Positions 1 to 7,422 are shown, counted from the first letter of the stretch. The stretch: 38,123 nucleotides of DNA from CANQDT01 sp051878935 (GCA_051878935.1 JBJELB010000075.1:1-38123), one strand, 5' to 3'. The notes: generated by a model not told the origin, from the sequence alone. Made by a program: numbers and translations.

Positions 1-38
1 ACTGGATTTGCATTTAAAAATTCTACTACTTTCTGCAT
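1..38 (-). CDS. N-terminal start of a probable pyridoxamine-5'-phosphate-oxidase-like flavin protein (cut by window edge)
   Basis: Only the first 12 codons are in the window, reading MQKVVEFLNANP on the minus strand from the ATG at 36-38. A consensus AGGAGG lies at 47-52, eight bases upstream, so this is a real start. The peptide resembles the N-terminus of small pyridoxamine-5'-phosphate-oxidase-like FMN-binding proteins, but 12 residues cannot prove that. It is driven by a promoter at 95-123 that is covered by Rrf2-type operators, so it is probably controlled by the regulator at 208-639. An oxidoreductase next to an Rrf2 regulator fits redox or electrophile stress control (inference). Confidence 0.45.
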   Translation of the reverse strand, partial: MQKVVEFLNANP

Positions 39-61
39 GATAAGTACCTCCTGAACTCTTT

Positions 62-160
62 GTTGTAATCATTTTGGTTACATCTAACAATTGTACTTTA
101 TCATCTTTTTGATGTAATGTCAATAGTTACATCAAAATTTGTAACTTTCTTTGTTACATC
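62..160. promoter_or_regulatory. Three 23-bp operator-like inverted repeats (7-9-7 geometry)
   Basis: Three sites share the form GATGTAA-N9-TTACATC: 62-84 (left arm GTTGTAA), 111-133 (perfect arms) and 138-160 (left arm TTTGTAA). The middle one covers the -35 box of the promoter at 95-123, one lies upstream of it and one just downstream of the expected transcription start. A fourth copy lies at 681-703 in the promoter of the Rrf2 gene. The shared geometry and placement make them the likely binding sites of that regulator (inference). Confidence 0.75.
95..123 (-). promoter_or_regulatory. Sigma-A promoter of the flavin-protein gene
   Basis: On the minus strand TTGACA (118-123) and TAAAGT (95-100) are separated by exactly 17 bases. 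The expected start site, near 88, leaves a leader of about 50 nt before the AGGAGG. The -35 box sits inside the 23-bp inverted repeat at 111-133, so a protein bound there would block RNA polymerase. Confidence 0.7.
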
Positions 161-207
161 AGCTCATTTTATAAAAAGGCTCCAGATTTTAATCTGAAGC
201 CTTTGAT

Positions 208-639
208 TTACTGTTCAACCCACATTTCTGTATCCTTTTTCACATCAGCCAGCGTTATAGAGTCAAGTTCTCTCTCCATTGCCTCCTGCACTCTTGCAAG
301 CTTGTCATCCAAAACATGATGAATATTTCTTCCAACCGGACACTTCTGATTCGGATTTTCATGAAAATGAAATAATTCCTCATCCGGTGTACACTCCACT
401 GCTCTGTATATATCCAAAAACGTAATTTCTTCTAAAGGTTTTGTTATTACTACACCTCCGGTTCCTCTAGAAACCTCTATAAGTCCTGCAGCCTTTAACT
501 GCTGCAACAGCTTTCTGATAATAACCGGATTGGTTCCAATACTTCCTGCCATAAAATCACTGGTCATTTTCTGATCTGCAAATGTATCTATACAGGCAAA
601 CATATGAATTGCCATGGTAAATCTACTGGAAATCTGCAT
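208..639 (-). CDS. Rrf2-family transcriptional regulator
   Basis: A 143-aa winged-helix regulator of the Rrf2 family. The start is the ATG at 637-639 (MQISSRFT, the family's usual opening), which has GGAGGTG just upstream; an upstream TTG would add 18 unlikely residues. Residues 1-60 form the DNA-binding domain and SRGTGGVVITKP is the wing. The C-terminal half has CTPDEELFHFHENPNQKC, two cysteines 17 residues apart, and lacks the three-cysteine Fe-S cluster motif of IscR and NsrR. That pattern is closer to YwnA- and HypR-like members; HypR senses oxidants through cysteines. Its promoter carries the same inverted repeat found three times before the neighbouring gene, so it probably represses itself and that gene. 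Family is sure; signal is unknown. Confidence 0.92.
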   Translation of the reverse strand: MQISSRFTMAIHMFACIDTFADQKMTSDFMAGSIGTNPVIIRKLLQQLKAAGLIEVSRGTGGVVITKPLEEITFLDIYRAVECTPDEELFHFHENPNQKCPVGRNIHHVLDDKLARVQEAMERELDSITLADVKKDTEMWVEQ

Positions 640-664
640 TTGTACACCTCCATTTTTTTTATTT

Positions 665-693
665 ATCATAACATTTTTTTGATGTAATTTCAA
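665..693 (-). promoter_or_regulatory. Promoter of the Rrf2 gene with embedded operator
   Basis: TTGAAA (688-693) and TATGAT (665-670) lie on the minus strand 17 bases apart. The inverted repeat GATGTAA-N9-TTACATT at 681-703 overlaps the -35 box in the same register as the site at 111-133 overlaps its own -35 box, which points to autoregulation. Confidence 0.7.
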
Positions 694-790
694 TGGTTAC
701 ATTTACTGTGCATTCAGAATAGTAAATTTTTTACCATTAGGCAAATACCGATTAATTTAATTTCTACCATAGCACCCCTTTTTTACCAGC

Positions 791-822
791 ATAAAAGCAC
801 CCAAGCATTTCTGCCCGAGTGC
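791..822 (-). terminator. Rho-independent terminator after the recombinase remnant
   Basis: Minus-strand stem GCACTCGGGC / GCTTGGGTGC (797-822, with G-U pairs and mismatches) is followed by a short TTTTAT run (791-796). It lies 16 bases beyond the ancestral stop of the recombinase remnant, as expected for that gene's own terminator. Confidence 0.6.
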
Positions 823-837
823 CATCATATCCTATTT

Positions 838-1850
838 CTATACTCTCACTTCAAATCCGTTCTTGAAGATAAATCGTATATCGTCTTTTGCTTTCACAAT
901 CACTTCCTGCACAAGGCTACTCCAAATCCCGGCATCGAAATCTTCAATTAAGCCGTCCTGCTTCTCCAAAGTCCGTATCAACCCTTTGAATAATTCTCAC
1001 TTTGCCTTCTTGCTTTCAATCTGCTCTGCGATGTCATAATACCCAGCTTTTGCTTTTTCATACCTTGCCGTAAGTTCGGCATAGCGTTTTTCATACCCAT
1101 CCTGGTCTAATGCTACCCGGCTGTTCTCTGCAATGGCAATCTGCATCTGCTCCGAGATGATATTAAGTTCTGTAATCCTATCCTGTAAGTCCCTATCAAG
1201 CGAATCCGTCTCACAAACCATTTCCATCATAACTTTGGTATTGGCAAGAATTTCATACCTTTCAGAAAATAACTCGTTGGCCGCCTTGATGAACAATTCT
1301 TTTAACTCATCCTCGTTGATGTGTGGTGTTTTGCACTTGCAGCCATCGGAATATTTGTGGTTGCATCTGTAGATGACCTTTCTGTACTTGTCATTAGAAT
1401 GCCAGACCTTGGCTCCATACCAAGAACCACATTCTCCACACTTTATTATAGAAGAAAACAATCCAACACCGCTATACTTCTGCATACCCTTTCGCCTTAA
1501 AATTTCTGCCTGAACTTGGTCGAACTGGTCTGCGTTTACAATGCCCTCATGGTGTCCTACCACATAATACTGTGGCACTTCTCCATTATAAACTACCAGC
1601 TTATGAGTCAAGAAATCCTTTGTAAATGTCTTCTGTAAAAGGGCATTCCCTTTATACTTTTCATTCTGAAGGATACTCATCACCGAACTTGGATGCCATT
1701 TATCTTTCCCGGCAGGGGTCTTCACTCCCGTTTCAGTAAGTTCGCAGGCAATTTTGTAAGTGGAATCCCCCTCAAGATATCTTTAAAAATATATCTGACG
1801 GTTACTGCCTGTTCTTCATGCTCCGTTGAAACTCGGGCATATCCTCCGTC
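838..1850 (-). pseudogene. Large serine recombinase of a mobile element, broken
   Basis: This is the wreck of a TnpX/TndX-type large serine recombinase (site-specific integrase of an integrative element). The longest open piece (997-1725) holds the recombinase domain, the zinc ribbon (CGECG, then two more Cys) and the coiled-coil region. Three lesions are visible. The N-terminus YARVSTEHEEQ (about 1812-1846) runs straight into the recombinase domain (AVTVRYIFK), so about 150 residues of catalytic domain, including most active-site residues, are gone. One base is missing near 1767-1776, shifting the frame before GDSTYKIACELTETGVKTP. A TGA at 997-999 cuts off the family's C-terminus (ELFKGLIRTLEKQDG to FKNGFEVRV), which otherwise reads on in frame to a TAG at 838-840. 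It cannot be active. No attachment site or other element gene is seen. Confidence 0.88.
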
Positions 1851-1858
1851 TTAAATTC

Positions 1859-2102
1859 TTAAATCATCCCAAAATGCTCCAGCGCATCTCTTATTGCTTT
1901 TTCCTTCTCCTCCGGACACTGTGGCTGTCTAGCTGTCTCCGCTGCCGCTCCGGTCCGCGCAGAGCAGAGGTCCACTGGACCTCTGCTCTGCGCCCTCTGA
2001 TTTCGGAAGATTATAATTCTCCCCAACCTCTATTCCGCATTTCCTTTTTACTTGTGAAATATAGAGATTAGACACCTTCAATCCATGTTCCTTCAGCACA
2101 TA
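1859..2102 (-). pseudogene. Detached, decayed C-terminal tail of RlmD
   Basis: Beyond the TAG that ends rlmD, the same frame continues YVLKEHGLKVSNLYISQVKR and KCGIEVGENYNLPKSE. After an inserted palindromic segment (about 1937-1994) a shifted frame reads TARQPQCPEEKEKAIRDALE and HFGMI, ending in TAA at 1859-1861. I recall such a tail on RlmD proteins of Lachnospiraceae (recollection, not checked). Here it is separated by a nonsense codon and broken by the insertion, so it is no longer made as part of the enzyme. The S-adenosylmethionine and catalytic domains are upstream and intact, so the enzyme itself may still work. Confidence 0.75.
1957..1993. repeat. 37-bp perfect palindrome within an inserted segment
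   Basis: Two 18-base arms (first arm GCGCAGAGCAGAGGTCCA, second its exact reverse complement) surround a single base at 1975. It lies in a GC-rich insert of about 55-58 bp (1937-1994) that interrupts the relic RlmD tail, with a possible GAG repeat at the borders. The look is that of a small dispersed palindromic element. No second copy is present in this window. Confidence 0.8.
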
Positions 2103-3566
2103 CTATTGAATTTCCTTATAAGTCGCCTTACTCTCCGCACTCGTCACATCACGCTCATCCAGTTCTAATTCCACCTCAACATAATCATCTGCTTTCCGTT
2201 GGGACAAAAGAACCACCGTCTCAACATGCTGCGTCTGTGCAAACATATCCACACACCCTGCCTTAACCACCCGGTATCCTCGCTCCTTCAGCACCTCCAA
2301 ATCCCTCACGAGACTCGTTGGCTTACAGCTGATATAGACCATCTGGTCAACACCATAGTCAATGATTCGTTCCAATGCTTTCGGATGAATACCATCCCGT
2401 GGTGGATCCAGAACGATGAAATCCGGTTTCTCCTGGATATCGCCAATGACCTTGAGTACATCTCCCGCTATAAATTCACAATTGGTCAGACCATTGAGAG
2501 CCGCATTTTCCCGTGCCGCCACCACTGCTTCCTCTACGATTTCCACACCTATGACTTTCTTTGCAACCGGTGCCAGCATCTGTGCGATGGTGCCGGTTCC
2601 ACTGTATAAATCATAGATAATCTTATCTTTGGTCTCACCTACATAACCGCGCACTTTCTCATATAAGACCTCCGCACCGGCAGAATTGGTCTGAAAAAAG
2701 GAAAAAGGGGAGATACGAAATTGTAGTCCGAGAATCGATTCCATAATAGAGTCCTGTCCGTAAACCAGCCTGGTATCATCACTTTTCACTACGTCGGCAA
2801 GTCCATCATTGATTGTATGTAGGATGCCAACGATTTTTCCACTCAGCGGCAGTTGCAGCAAGCGGCCCAGTAAACTATCAGAGTCTTCTGCATCACCCCA
2901 CGTAATCATCTGTTGGGTACTGCTTACAAGATTCAATAACATATCACCATTGAGAGTGCGACGCAAAACAAGATGACGAAGACAGCCTTCATGGCGCATC
3001 TTGTGATAAAACGGCAGCTTCATCTCACGGAAATAATCAACCATACAGACAACGATTTTATTCATATCATCATCTACAATCTGACAGTTGGTCACATTGA
3101 CAATATCATGTGTGCTGTTCTTTTTGTGCATACCAAGTGCCAGTGGACCATCCTTGACTTCATCACCAAAAGAAAACTCCATTTTATTTCGGTAATGCCA
3201 CTCACTTGGACTTCCTGTGATACCTTCCCAGACGTATTCATAATCGATTGCCGCATCCAGTAGTTCTTTCACCTGTTTTTCTTTTAACTGCAGCTGATTC
3301 TTATACGGCATACATTGATATGAACATCCACCACATGGTCCGAAATGTGGACATGGTGCTGTTCTGGTCTCTAATGGGGAGGGTTCCAGAACGCGAAGCA
3401 ATCTGCCCTGTGCACGGTCCGCTCGGGTTTTTTTCACAGCAAATTCAACCTTCTGCCCTTCGATACCGTTCTTTATGAGCATCCTTTTATCTTCTATATG
3501 CAAAATTCCCTTATTAGGGAATTCTGTCTTTTCAATATATCCTTGTAAAATATCACCTTTTTTCAT
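2103..3566 (-). CDS. rlmD: 23S rRNA (uracil-5-)-methyltransferase RlmD (RumA/TrmA family)
   Basis: Methylates C5 of a uridine in 23S rRNA (U1939 in E. coli) using S-adenosylmethionine. In the 487-aa product residues 1-60 form a TRAM RNA-binding domain. Cys72, Cys78 and Cys81 give the C-x5-C-x2-C iron-sulfur motif, with a further Cys in VTNCQIVDD. DLYSGTGTIAQML is the SAM-binding loop, DPPRDGIHPKAL follows, and YISCKPTSLVRDL holds the catalytic cysteine. I chose ATG at 3564-3566 (MKKGDILQG), the family's usual start; an upstream TTG at 3579-3581 is possible. It is the last gene of the rlmL-rdgB-yfcE-rlmD cluster. The C-terminus is shortened by a TAG compared with an ancestral tail still readable downstream (1859-2102). 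Confidence 0.93.
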   Translation of the reverse strand: MKKGDILQGYIEKTEFPNKGILHIEDKRMLIKNGIEGQKVEFAVKKTRADRAQGRLLRVLEPSPLETRTAPCPHFGPCGGCSYQCMPYKNQLQLKEKQVKELLDAAIDYEYVWEGITGSPSEWHYRNKMEFSFGDEVKDGPLALGMHKKNSTHDIVNVTNCQIVDDDMNKIVVCMVDYFREMKLPFYHKMRHEGCLRHLVLRRTLNGDMLLNLVSSTQQMITWGDAEDSDSLLGRLLQLPLSGKIVGILHTINDGLADVVKSDDTRLVYGQDSIMESILGLQFRISPFSFFQTNSAGAEVLYEKVRGYVGETKDKIIYDLYSGTGTIAQMLAPVAKKVIGVEIVEEAVVAARENAALNGLTNCEFIAGDVLKVIGDIQEKPDFIVLDPPRDGIHPKALERIIDYGVDQMVYISCKPTSLVRDLEVLKERGYRVVKAGCVDMFAQTQHVETVVLLSQRKADDYVEVELELDERDVTSAESKATYKEIQ

Positions 3567-3590
3567 ATTGTTATATTCCAATCTTTATAA

Positions 3591-4070
3591 TTATAAGGTA
3601 TAGAGTTCTAACTGCACTCCACCCATCTCGTCTAATTCCAAAATCAGGTAAGTCTTTTCACGTCCTTCCTGTCTCGGATAGGAAATGCTGCCCGGGTTGG
3701 CAAAAATAATGCCACGTTTCTTTTTGATACATGGGACATGCGTATGCCCGAAAAAAACGATATCTGCACCGACTTTACGGGCATGCTCTTCCAGAAATTT
3801 CAGTCCGCCATTGACGTAGTCATAATGTCCATGCGTTAATAATATCTTATGTTCTCCAATCGGAATAACGGCATCTCTTGGCAGCTGGGAATAGAAATCA
3901 TTGTTTCCTGCTACCATATGCACCGGGGCCTCCGTGATACAGCGAATATAATCCTCTCCCCGTTCAACATCTCCGCAATGAAACATGGCATCAATCGGAC
4001 CAGTTTGTTTTAAAAGGACTTCGATATCATCCGTGCGTCCGTGAGAATCACTTACTATCAGAATCTTCAT
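3591..4070 (-). CDS. YfcE/MJ0936-family metallophosphoesterase
   Basis: A 159-aa calcineurin-like phosphodiesterase that binds two metal ions. The metal-binding motifs appear in order: SDSHG near residue 7, CGDVE, GNND, LTHGHYDYV and FGHTHVP. The length matches the compact YfcE type, whose members hydrolyse artificial phosphodiesters but whose natural substrate is unsettled. It overlaps the 3' end of rdgB by 23 bases, so the two are translated from one message; a GGAGG lies about 12 bases before the ATG. The pairing of rdgB with such a phosphodiesterase is common in Firmicutes and is often annotated together. Confidence 0.9.
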   Translation of the reverse strand: MKILIVSDSHGRTDDIEVLLKQTGPIDAMFHCGDVERGEDYIRCITEAPVHMVAGNNDFYSQLPRDAVIPIGEHKILLTHGHYDYVNGGLKFLEEHARKVGADIVFFGHTHVPCIKKKRGIIFANPGSISYPRQEGREKTYLILELDEMGGVQLELYTL

Positions 4071-4662
4071 ATTCTTTCATTACCTCCGCCATTGCACGTA
4101 ATGCTTTGCCCCGATGGCTGATTGCATTTTTCTCTTCTTTTGTTAACTCGGCTGATGTGCAGCCATACTCCGGTAAAAAAAAGATTGGATCATATCCAAA
4201 ACCATTCTTCCCAGCACTCTCATAGGCAATGCGTCCTTCCATGGTGGCATATGTGGTCTTCATGTCTCCATCAGGAAAAGCGGCTGCTATCGCACAGGCA
4301 AATCGGGCACTACGTTCTTCCTCTTTTGCTTCTTTTAAACGTTCCAGTATCTTCTGATTTTTTATCTCATAAGGTGTGTCTTCACCCAGATATCGTGCTG
4401 AATAGATACCCGGCTCTCCATTTAAATAATCAATGATCAGCCCGGAATCGTCTGCCATCGTAATCTCACCTGATAATTCCATAATCGTCCTTGCCTTGAT
4501 GATTGCATTTTCTTCAAATGTTTTTCCATCTTCTATGATATCTGCTGATATTCCCGCTTCCTTCATGGAAAGAACCTCATATCCCAAAGCGCCCATAATG
4601 GCACGAATTTCTTTTACTTTTCCTTCATTTCCCGTTGCAAATATTATTCTTTTATTCATCAT
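4048..4662 (-). CDS. rdgB: XTP/dITP diphosphatase (RdgB/HAM1 family)
   Basis: House-cleaning nucleotide pyrophosphatase that removes dITP, dXTP and ITP from the pool before they reach DNA or RNA. The 204-aa protein opens with IIFATGNEGKVKE (the TGN-x-GK substrate-binding motif), has ADDSGLIIDYLNGEPGIYSA at about residues 70-90 and GFGYDPIFFLPEYG near 155, followed by KNAISHRGKA. All are family signatures and the length is normal. The start ATG at 4660-4662 lies inside the end of the upstream methyltransferase gene and has GGAGAG five bases before it; a second ATG follows at once. It overlaps both neighbours, indicating translational coupling. Confidence 0.95.
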   Translation of the reverse strand: MMNKRIIFATGNEGKVKEIRAIMGALGYEVLSMKEAGISADIIEDGKTFEENAIIKARTIMELSGEITMADDSGLIIDYLNGEPGIYSARYLGEDTPYEIKNQKILERLKEAKEEERSARFACAIAAAFPDGDMKTTYATMEGRIAYESAGKNGFGYDPIFFLPEYGCTSAELTKEEKNAISHRGKALRAMAEVMKEYEDSDSK

Positions 4663-5815
4663 ACGTTCTCTCCGTTTTTCTCGGCGGTTTCGGACCCATA
4701 AACTGATAAAAATAGGTTTTCACCATACCGTTATATAGCTTGCGGTTTTTATCCGCTTTTTTACCGATGTATTTTTCTGCATCTTCATAGGATGTCAGTA
4801 CATATTCTGACCAGGAATCCAATCTGGAAAACGCTTCTCCTATTTCACGATACAAGGCTGGCAGGGCAGCCTTTTCTTCCAGACGTTCTCCATAAGGTGG
4901 ATTCGTAATAACAAACCCATACTTTTTCGGATGATTTAACTGACTTACCGGACGTTTCTGAAAATGAATCAGATGATTGACACCTGCAGATTCTGCATTT
5001 GCCCTTGCCGCCTTAACGATCTTCCCATCGATATCATATCCCTGAATATCCATCTTAATATTACGATTCACCATATCCTGTGCTTCCGTAACCGCATCAT
5101 GCCATTCCATCTCCGGAATCAGATTCTTCCAGTTCTCAGCAAGAAACGAGCGATTCATACCAGGAGCAATATTAGCTCCGATCATGGCTGCTTCAATTGG
5201 AAACGTACCACTGCCACAGAAGGGATCCACCAAGATTCTCTCCTTATTCCAAGGTGTTAACAAAATCAGTGCCGCTGCAAGATTTTCCTGTAACGGAGCC
5301 TTACTCGTTAGTAAACGATATCCTCTGCGGTGCAGAGATTCGCCGGAAGAATCCAGCGCGATTGTCACCATATCCTTATGCAGGAAAACCCTCACCGGAT
5401 AAGCCGCACCATCCTCCTGAAACCAGCTGATCTTATGCACCTGCTTCATACGTTCCACCATTGCTTTCTTTACAATGGACTGAATATCGGTGGTACTAAA
5501 CAACTTGCTCTTAACACTCGTTGCCTTAGTTACCCAAAACTTCGCATCTACCGGAAGATACTCTTCCCATGGCAATGCCTTTGTCTGTTCAAATAACTCT
5601 TCAAAGGTCTTTGCCTGAAACTGACCTACTTTTATCAAAATCCGTTCCGGCGTTCTTAGAAAAATGTTTGCTCTTGCTATACCTTCTGCATCAGCGATAA
5701 AAGACACCCTGCCATCTTCCACCTTGCTGACATCATATCCCAGATCAATAATCTCTCTTTTTAATACTGCTTCCAGTCCAAAATGACATGGTGCAATACA
5801 TTCTAATATTCTCAT
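4652..5815 (-). CDS. THUMP-domain class I SAM-dependent RNA methyltransferase (RlmL/YpsC-like)
   Basis: A 387-aa rRNA N2-guanine methyltransferase of the YpsC / RlmL N-domain family, in which the Bacillus and clostridial proteins modify 23S rRNA. Residues 1-160 hold a ferredoxin-like plus THUMP RNA-binding part. The Rossmann-fold half carries DPFCGSGTFPIEAA (SAM binding) near residue 200 and the catalytic NPPYGERLEE near 305. RRGYRLLTSKAPLQENLAAA is typical of the family. It is the first gene of a four-gene run and sits behind the promoter at 5846-5874. The last 11 bases overlap rdgB. Exact target base is inferred from the family. Confidence 0.9.
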   Translation of the reverse strand: MRILECIAPCHFGLEAVLKREIIDLGYDVSKVEDGRVSFIADAEGIARANIFLRTPERILIKVGQFQAKTFEELFEQTKALPWEEYLPVDAKFWVTKATSVKSKLFSTTDIQSIVKKAMVERMKQVHKISWFQEDGAAYPVRVFLHKDMVTIALDSSGESLHRRGYRLLTSKAPLQENLAAALILLTPWNKERILVDPFCGSGTFPIEAAMIGANIAPGMNRSFLAENWKNLIPEMEWHDAVTEAQDMVNRNIKMDIQGYDIDGKIVKAARANAESAGVNHLIHFQKRPVSQLNHPKKYGFVITNPPYGERLEEKAALPALYREIGEAFSRLDSWSEYVLTSYEDAEKYIGKKADKNRKLYNGMVKTYFYQFMGPKPPRKTERTYDE

Positions 5816-5845
5816 TTGTTCTCCTTTTTACGCATACTTGAGTTT

Positions 5846-5874
5846 ATTTTAAAGGAGTGAATTGATTCTGTCAA
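5846..5874 (-). promoter_or_regulatory. Sigma-A promoter of the rlmL-rdgB-yfcE-rlmD cluster
   Basis: TTGACA (5869-5874), a 17-base spacer and TAAAAT (5846-5851) on the minus strand, 31 bases before the first start codon. All four downstream genes are close or overlapping and no terminator lies between them. Confidence 0.75.
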
Positions 5875-5904
5875 TCTCTGATCGTTCTACCTTTCTTTCA
5901 GAAG

Positions 5905-6249
5905 CTACGCATTCTTTTCATATCCAAAACCGCTTCGGGTCTGTCTTGTTTTCTCCGGATAGCCCTTATAATAAGCGTAGCCGCCAACTGTATTAATGAC
6001 ATCATATCCCTGTTCTGCATATTTACGTGCTGCAAGGATACTCTGTGAACCGCGGTCACAATAAAAAATCAATGGCGGTCCCTTTTTCAGATGGGCCCGT
6101 TCTTCTTCCATTGCTTCATATGGTATATTGATGGCGGACGGCACATGTCCGTCCAGATACTCATCTTCTTCTCTCACATCTATAATAACACCGTCTACAC
6201 GGTAAGCATAATCAATAATATGATTCATGGAAATGTGCCTCATTTCCAT
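5905..6249 (-). CDS. Single-domain rhodanese-like protein
   Basis: A 114-aa cytoplasmic protein consisting of one rhodanese (sulfurtransferase) domain. The active-site loop reads FYCDRGSQS near residue 63, with the catalytic cysteine present; VIIDVREEDEYLDGHVPSA is the usual front motif and NTVGGYAYY the usual back one. It would carry a persulfide on the cysteine, but the donor and acceptor are unknown. A purine-rich AGAAGGA lies just before the ATG. There is a terminator upstream (6321-6350), so it is probably transcribed by itself. A second rhodanese, exported as a lipoprotein, lies at 20886-21278. Confidence 0.9.
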   Translation of the reverse strand: MEMRHISMNHIIDYAYRVDGVIIDVREEDEYLDGHVPSAINIPYEAMEEERAHLKKGPPLIFYCDRGSQSILAARKYAEQGYDVINTVGGYAYYKGYPEKTRQTRSGFGYEKNA

Positions 6250-6320
6250 AGATATCCTTCTTTCCTTTTTCTATATACTATTCGATTTGTGATGTCAGAT
6301 TTCCTAATTCAAAGGATGCT

Positions 6321-6350
6321 AAAAAAAAAGCCGGCGTTTTCACGCCGGCC
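6321..6350 (-). terminator. Strong Rho-independent terminator
   Basis: On the minus strand the GC-rich stem GCCGGCG / CGCCGGC (6330-6349) closes a six-base loop and is followed by a run of nine T (6321-6329). It lies eight bases after the stop of the 59-aa Asn-rich protein and would end that transcript. Confidence 0.9.
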
Positions 6351-6357
6351 ATTCCCT

Positions 6358-6537
6358 CTAACGCATACAGTCAGATTCGTTCTGTGCGTTATTTGAAGCT
6401 TTATCCTGTGCTTTGTTTGATGTTTTGTTCTGTGCTTTGTTGGAAGCCTTGTTTTGTGCTTTGTTTGTACCGCTTGTGTTGTTTGATGAATTGTTTGACG
6501 TGCTGTTTGTTGCTTTGTTCATACTTTTGTTTTCCAT
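6358..6537 (-). CDS. Small Asn/Lys/Ser-rich repeat protein (59 aa)
   Basis: A short gene with every sign of being real: AGGAG at a good distance before the ATG at 6535-6537, an open frame of 59 codons, and a strong terminator eight bases after the stop. The protein is almost wholly low complexity, starting MENKSMNKATN, with an eight-residue unit of the form NKAQNKAS repeated about three times (NKAQNKAS, NKAQNKTS, NKAQDKAS) and ending ESDCMR. It has one cysteine, no aromatic residues, no signal peptide and no membrane segment. It should be soluble and disordered. Small Asn-rich proteins of this look occur in spore-formers and some are spore proteins, but nothing here proves that. I do not recognise the family. 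Confidence 0.75.
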   Translation of the reverse strand: MENKSMNKATNSTSNNSSNNTSGTNKAQNKASNKAQNKTSNKAQDKASNNAQNESDCMR

Positions 6538-6602
6538 AATGATATTTCTCCTTTCACATGAAGTACCTTCTTATTATGGACAAATCAAATATGATTATTC
6601 AT

Positions 6603-7397
6603 CTATGAATGAATTCCTTTTAATCTCTGACGCAGGGCTTCATATACTAATACGGTCGTTGCCACAGCTGCATTGAGCGACTCCACCTGTCCGCACATGG
6701 GAATCCTGATTTTACGATGTGCACACTTCGTTATTTTTTCACTTAAACCATTGCCTTCGTTACCAATAAAGAAAGCAATGCCTCCTGTCAACTCTTCCTG
6801 GTAAAAATCCGAACCATCCAGATGAGCCGCATAGGTAGTAATATGCTCAAAAGCATTCACTGTTTCTATTAAATCCTTCACATAAGTAAATGGCACACGG
6901 AAAATTGCCCCCATCGTCGAACGTATCACTTTCGGATTAAAGATATCGACCGTATTCTCACTCATAATGATTCCGGTAACACCGGCACCTTCCGCAGTAC
7001 GAAGAATCGTCCCCAGATTTCCCGGATCCTGCACATTTTCCAATACCAGCAAACATGGTTTCTGATTAGGTGCATTATGATTATCATCTAAGATTGTTTT
7101 TAATTCATAATAAGGTTGTTTTACAACAGCCAATACACCCTGCGGTGTCTTCGTATCAGAAATACTCTCAAAAACATGAGGCGCCACGACGTCATAACCC
7201 AATCCAGCCAGTTCTGTTGCATGTTCTCTGGCAAATTCCTCCGTTACATATACGCTAACAAGCATATCTTTCGGAACCTCAAGAAACATCCGGATGCCTT
7301 CCACGACAAACACACCCTGTGCATTTCTCTCCTTACGGCTCTTAATCAATTTTCTGATATTTTTAATTTGTGCATTTGCAGCACTACTTATTACCAT
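6603..7397 (-). CDS. SpoU/TrmH-family RNA 2'-O-methyltransferase (TsnR/RlmB-like)
   Basis: A 264-aa SPOUT-fold enzyme that methylates the ribose of an rRNA or tRNA nucleotide. Residues 1-95 form the substrate-binding domain (KSRKERNAQGVFVVEG is typical). The knotted SAM domain shows motif 1 NVQDPGNLGTILRTA, motif 2 FFIGNEGNGLS and motif 3 IPMCGQVESLNAAVA, all intact. The start has a GGGGG block upstream. The protein is closest in layout to the 23S rRNA TrmH-like proteins often found beside pheS in Firmicutes, but that neighbour is absent and the target cannot be read from the sequence. Upstream lies the foldback element at 7423-7844. Confidence 0.9.
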   Translation of the reverse strand: MVISSAANAQIKNIRKLIKSRKERNAQGVFVVEGIRMFLEVPKDMLVSVYVTEEFAREHATELAGLGYDVVAPHVFESISDTKTPQGVLAVVKQPYYELKTILDDNHNAPNQKPCLLVLENVQDPGNLGTILRTAEGAGVTGIIMSENTVDIFNPKVIRSTMGAIFRVPFTYVKDLIETVNAFEHITTYAAHLDGSDFYQEELTGGIAFFIGNEGNGLSEKITKCAHRKIRIPMCGQVESLNAAVATTVLVYEALRQRLKGIHS

Positions 7398-7422
7398 ACT
7401 TGCCCCCTTAACTACTCACCAA

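Noticed and set aside
1826..2071. 81-aa plus-strand open frame across the palindrome
   Set aside because: It is the shadow of the relic RlmD tail and recombinase start; no start signals.
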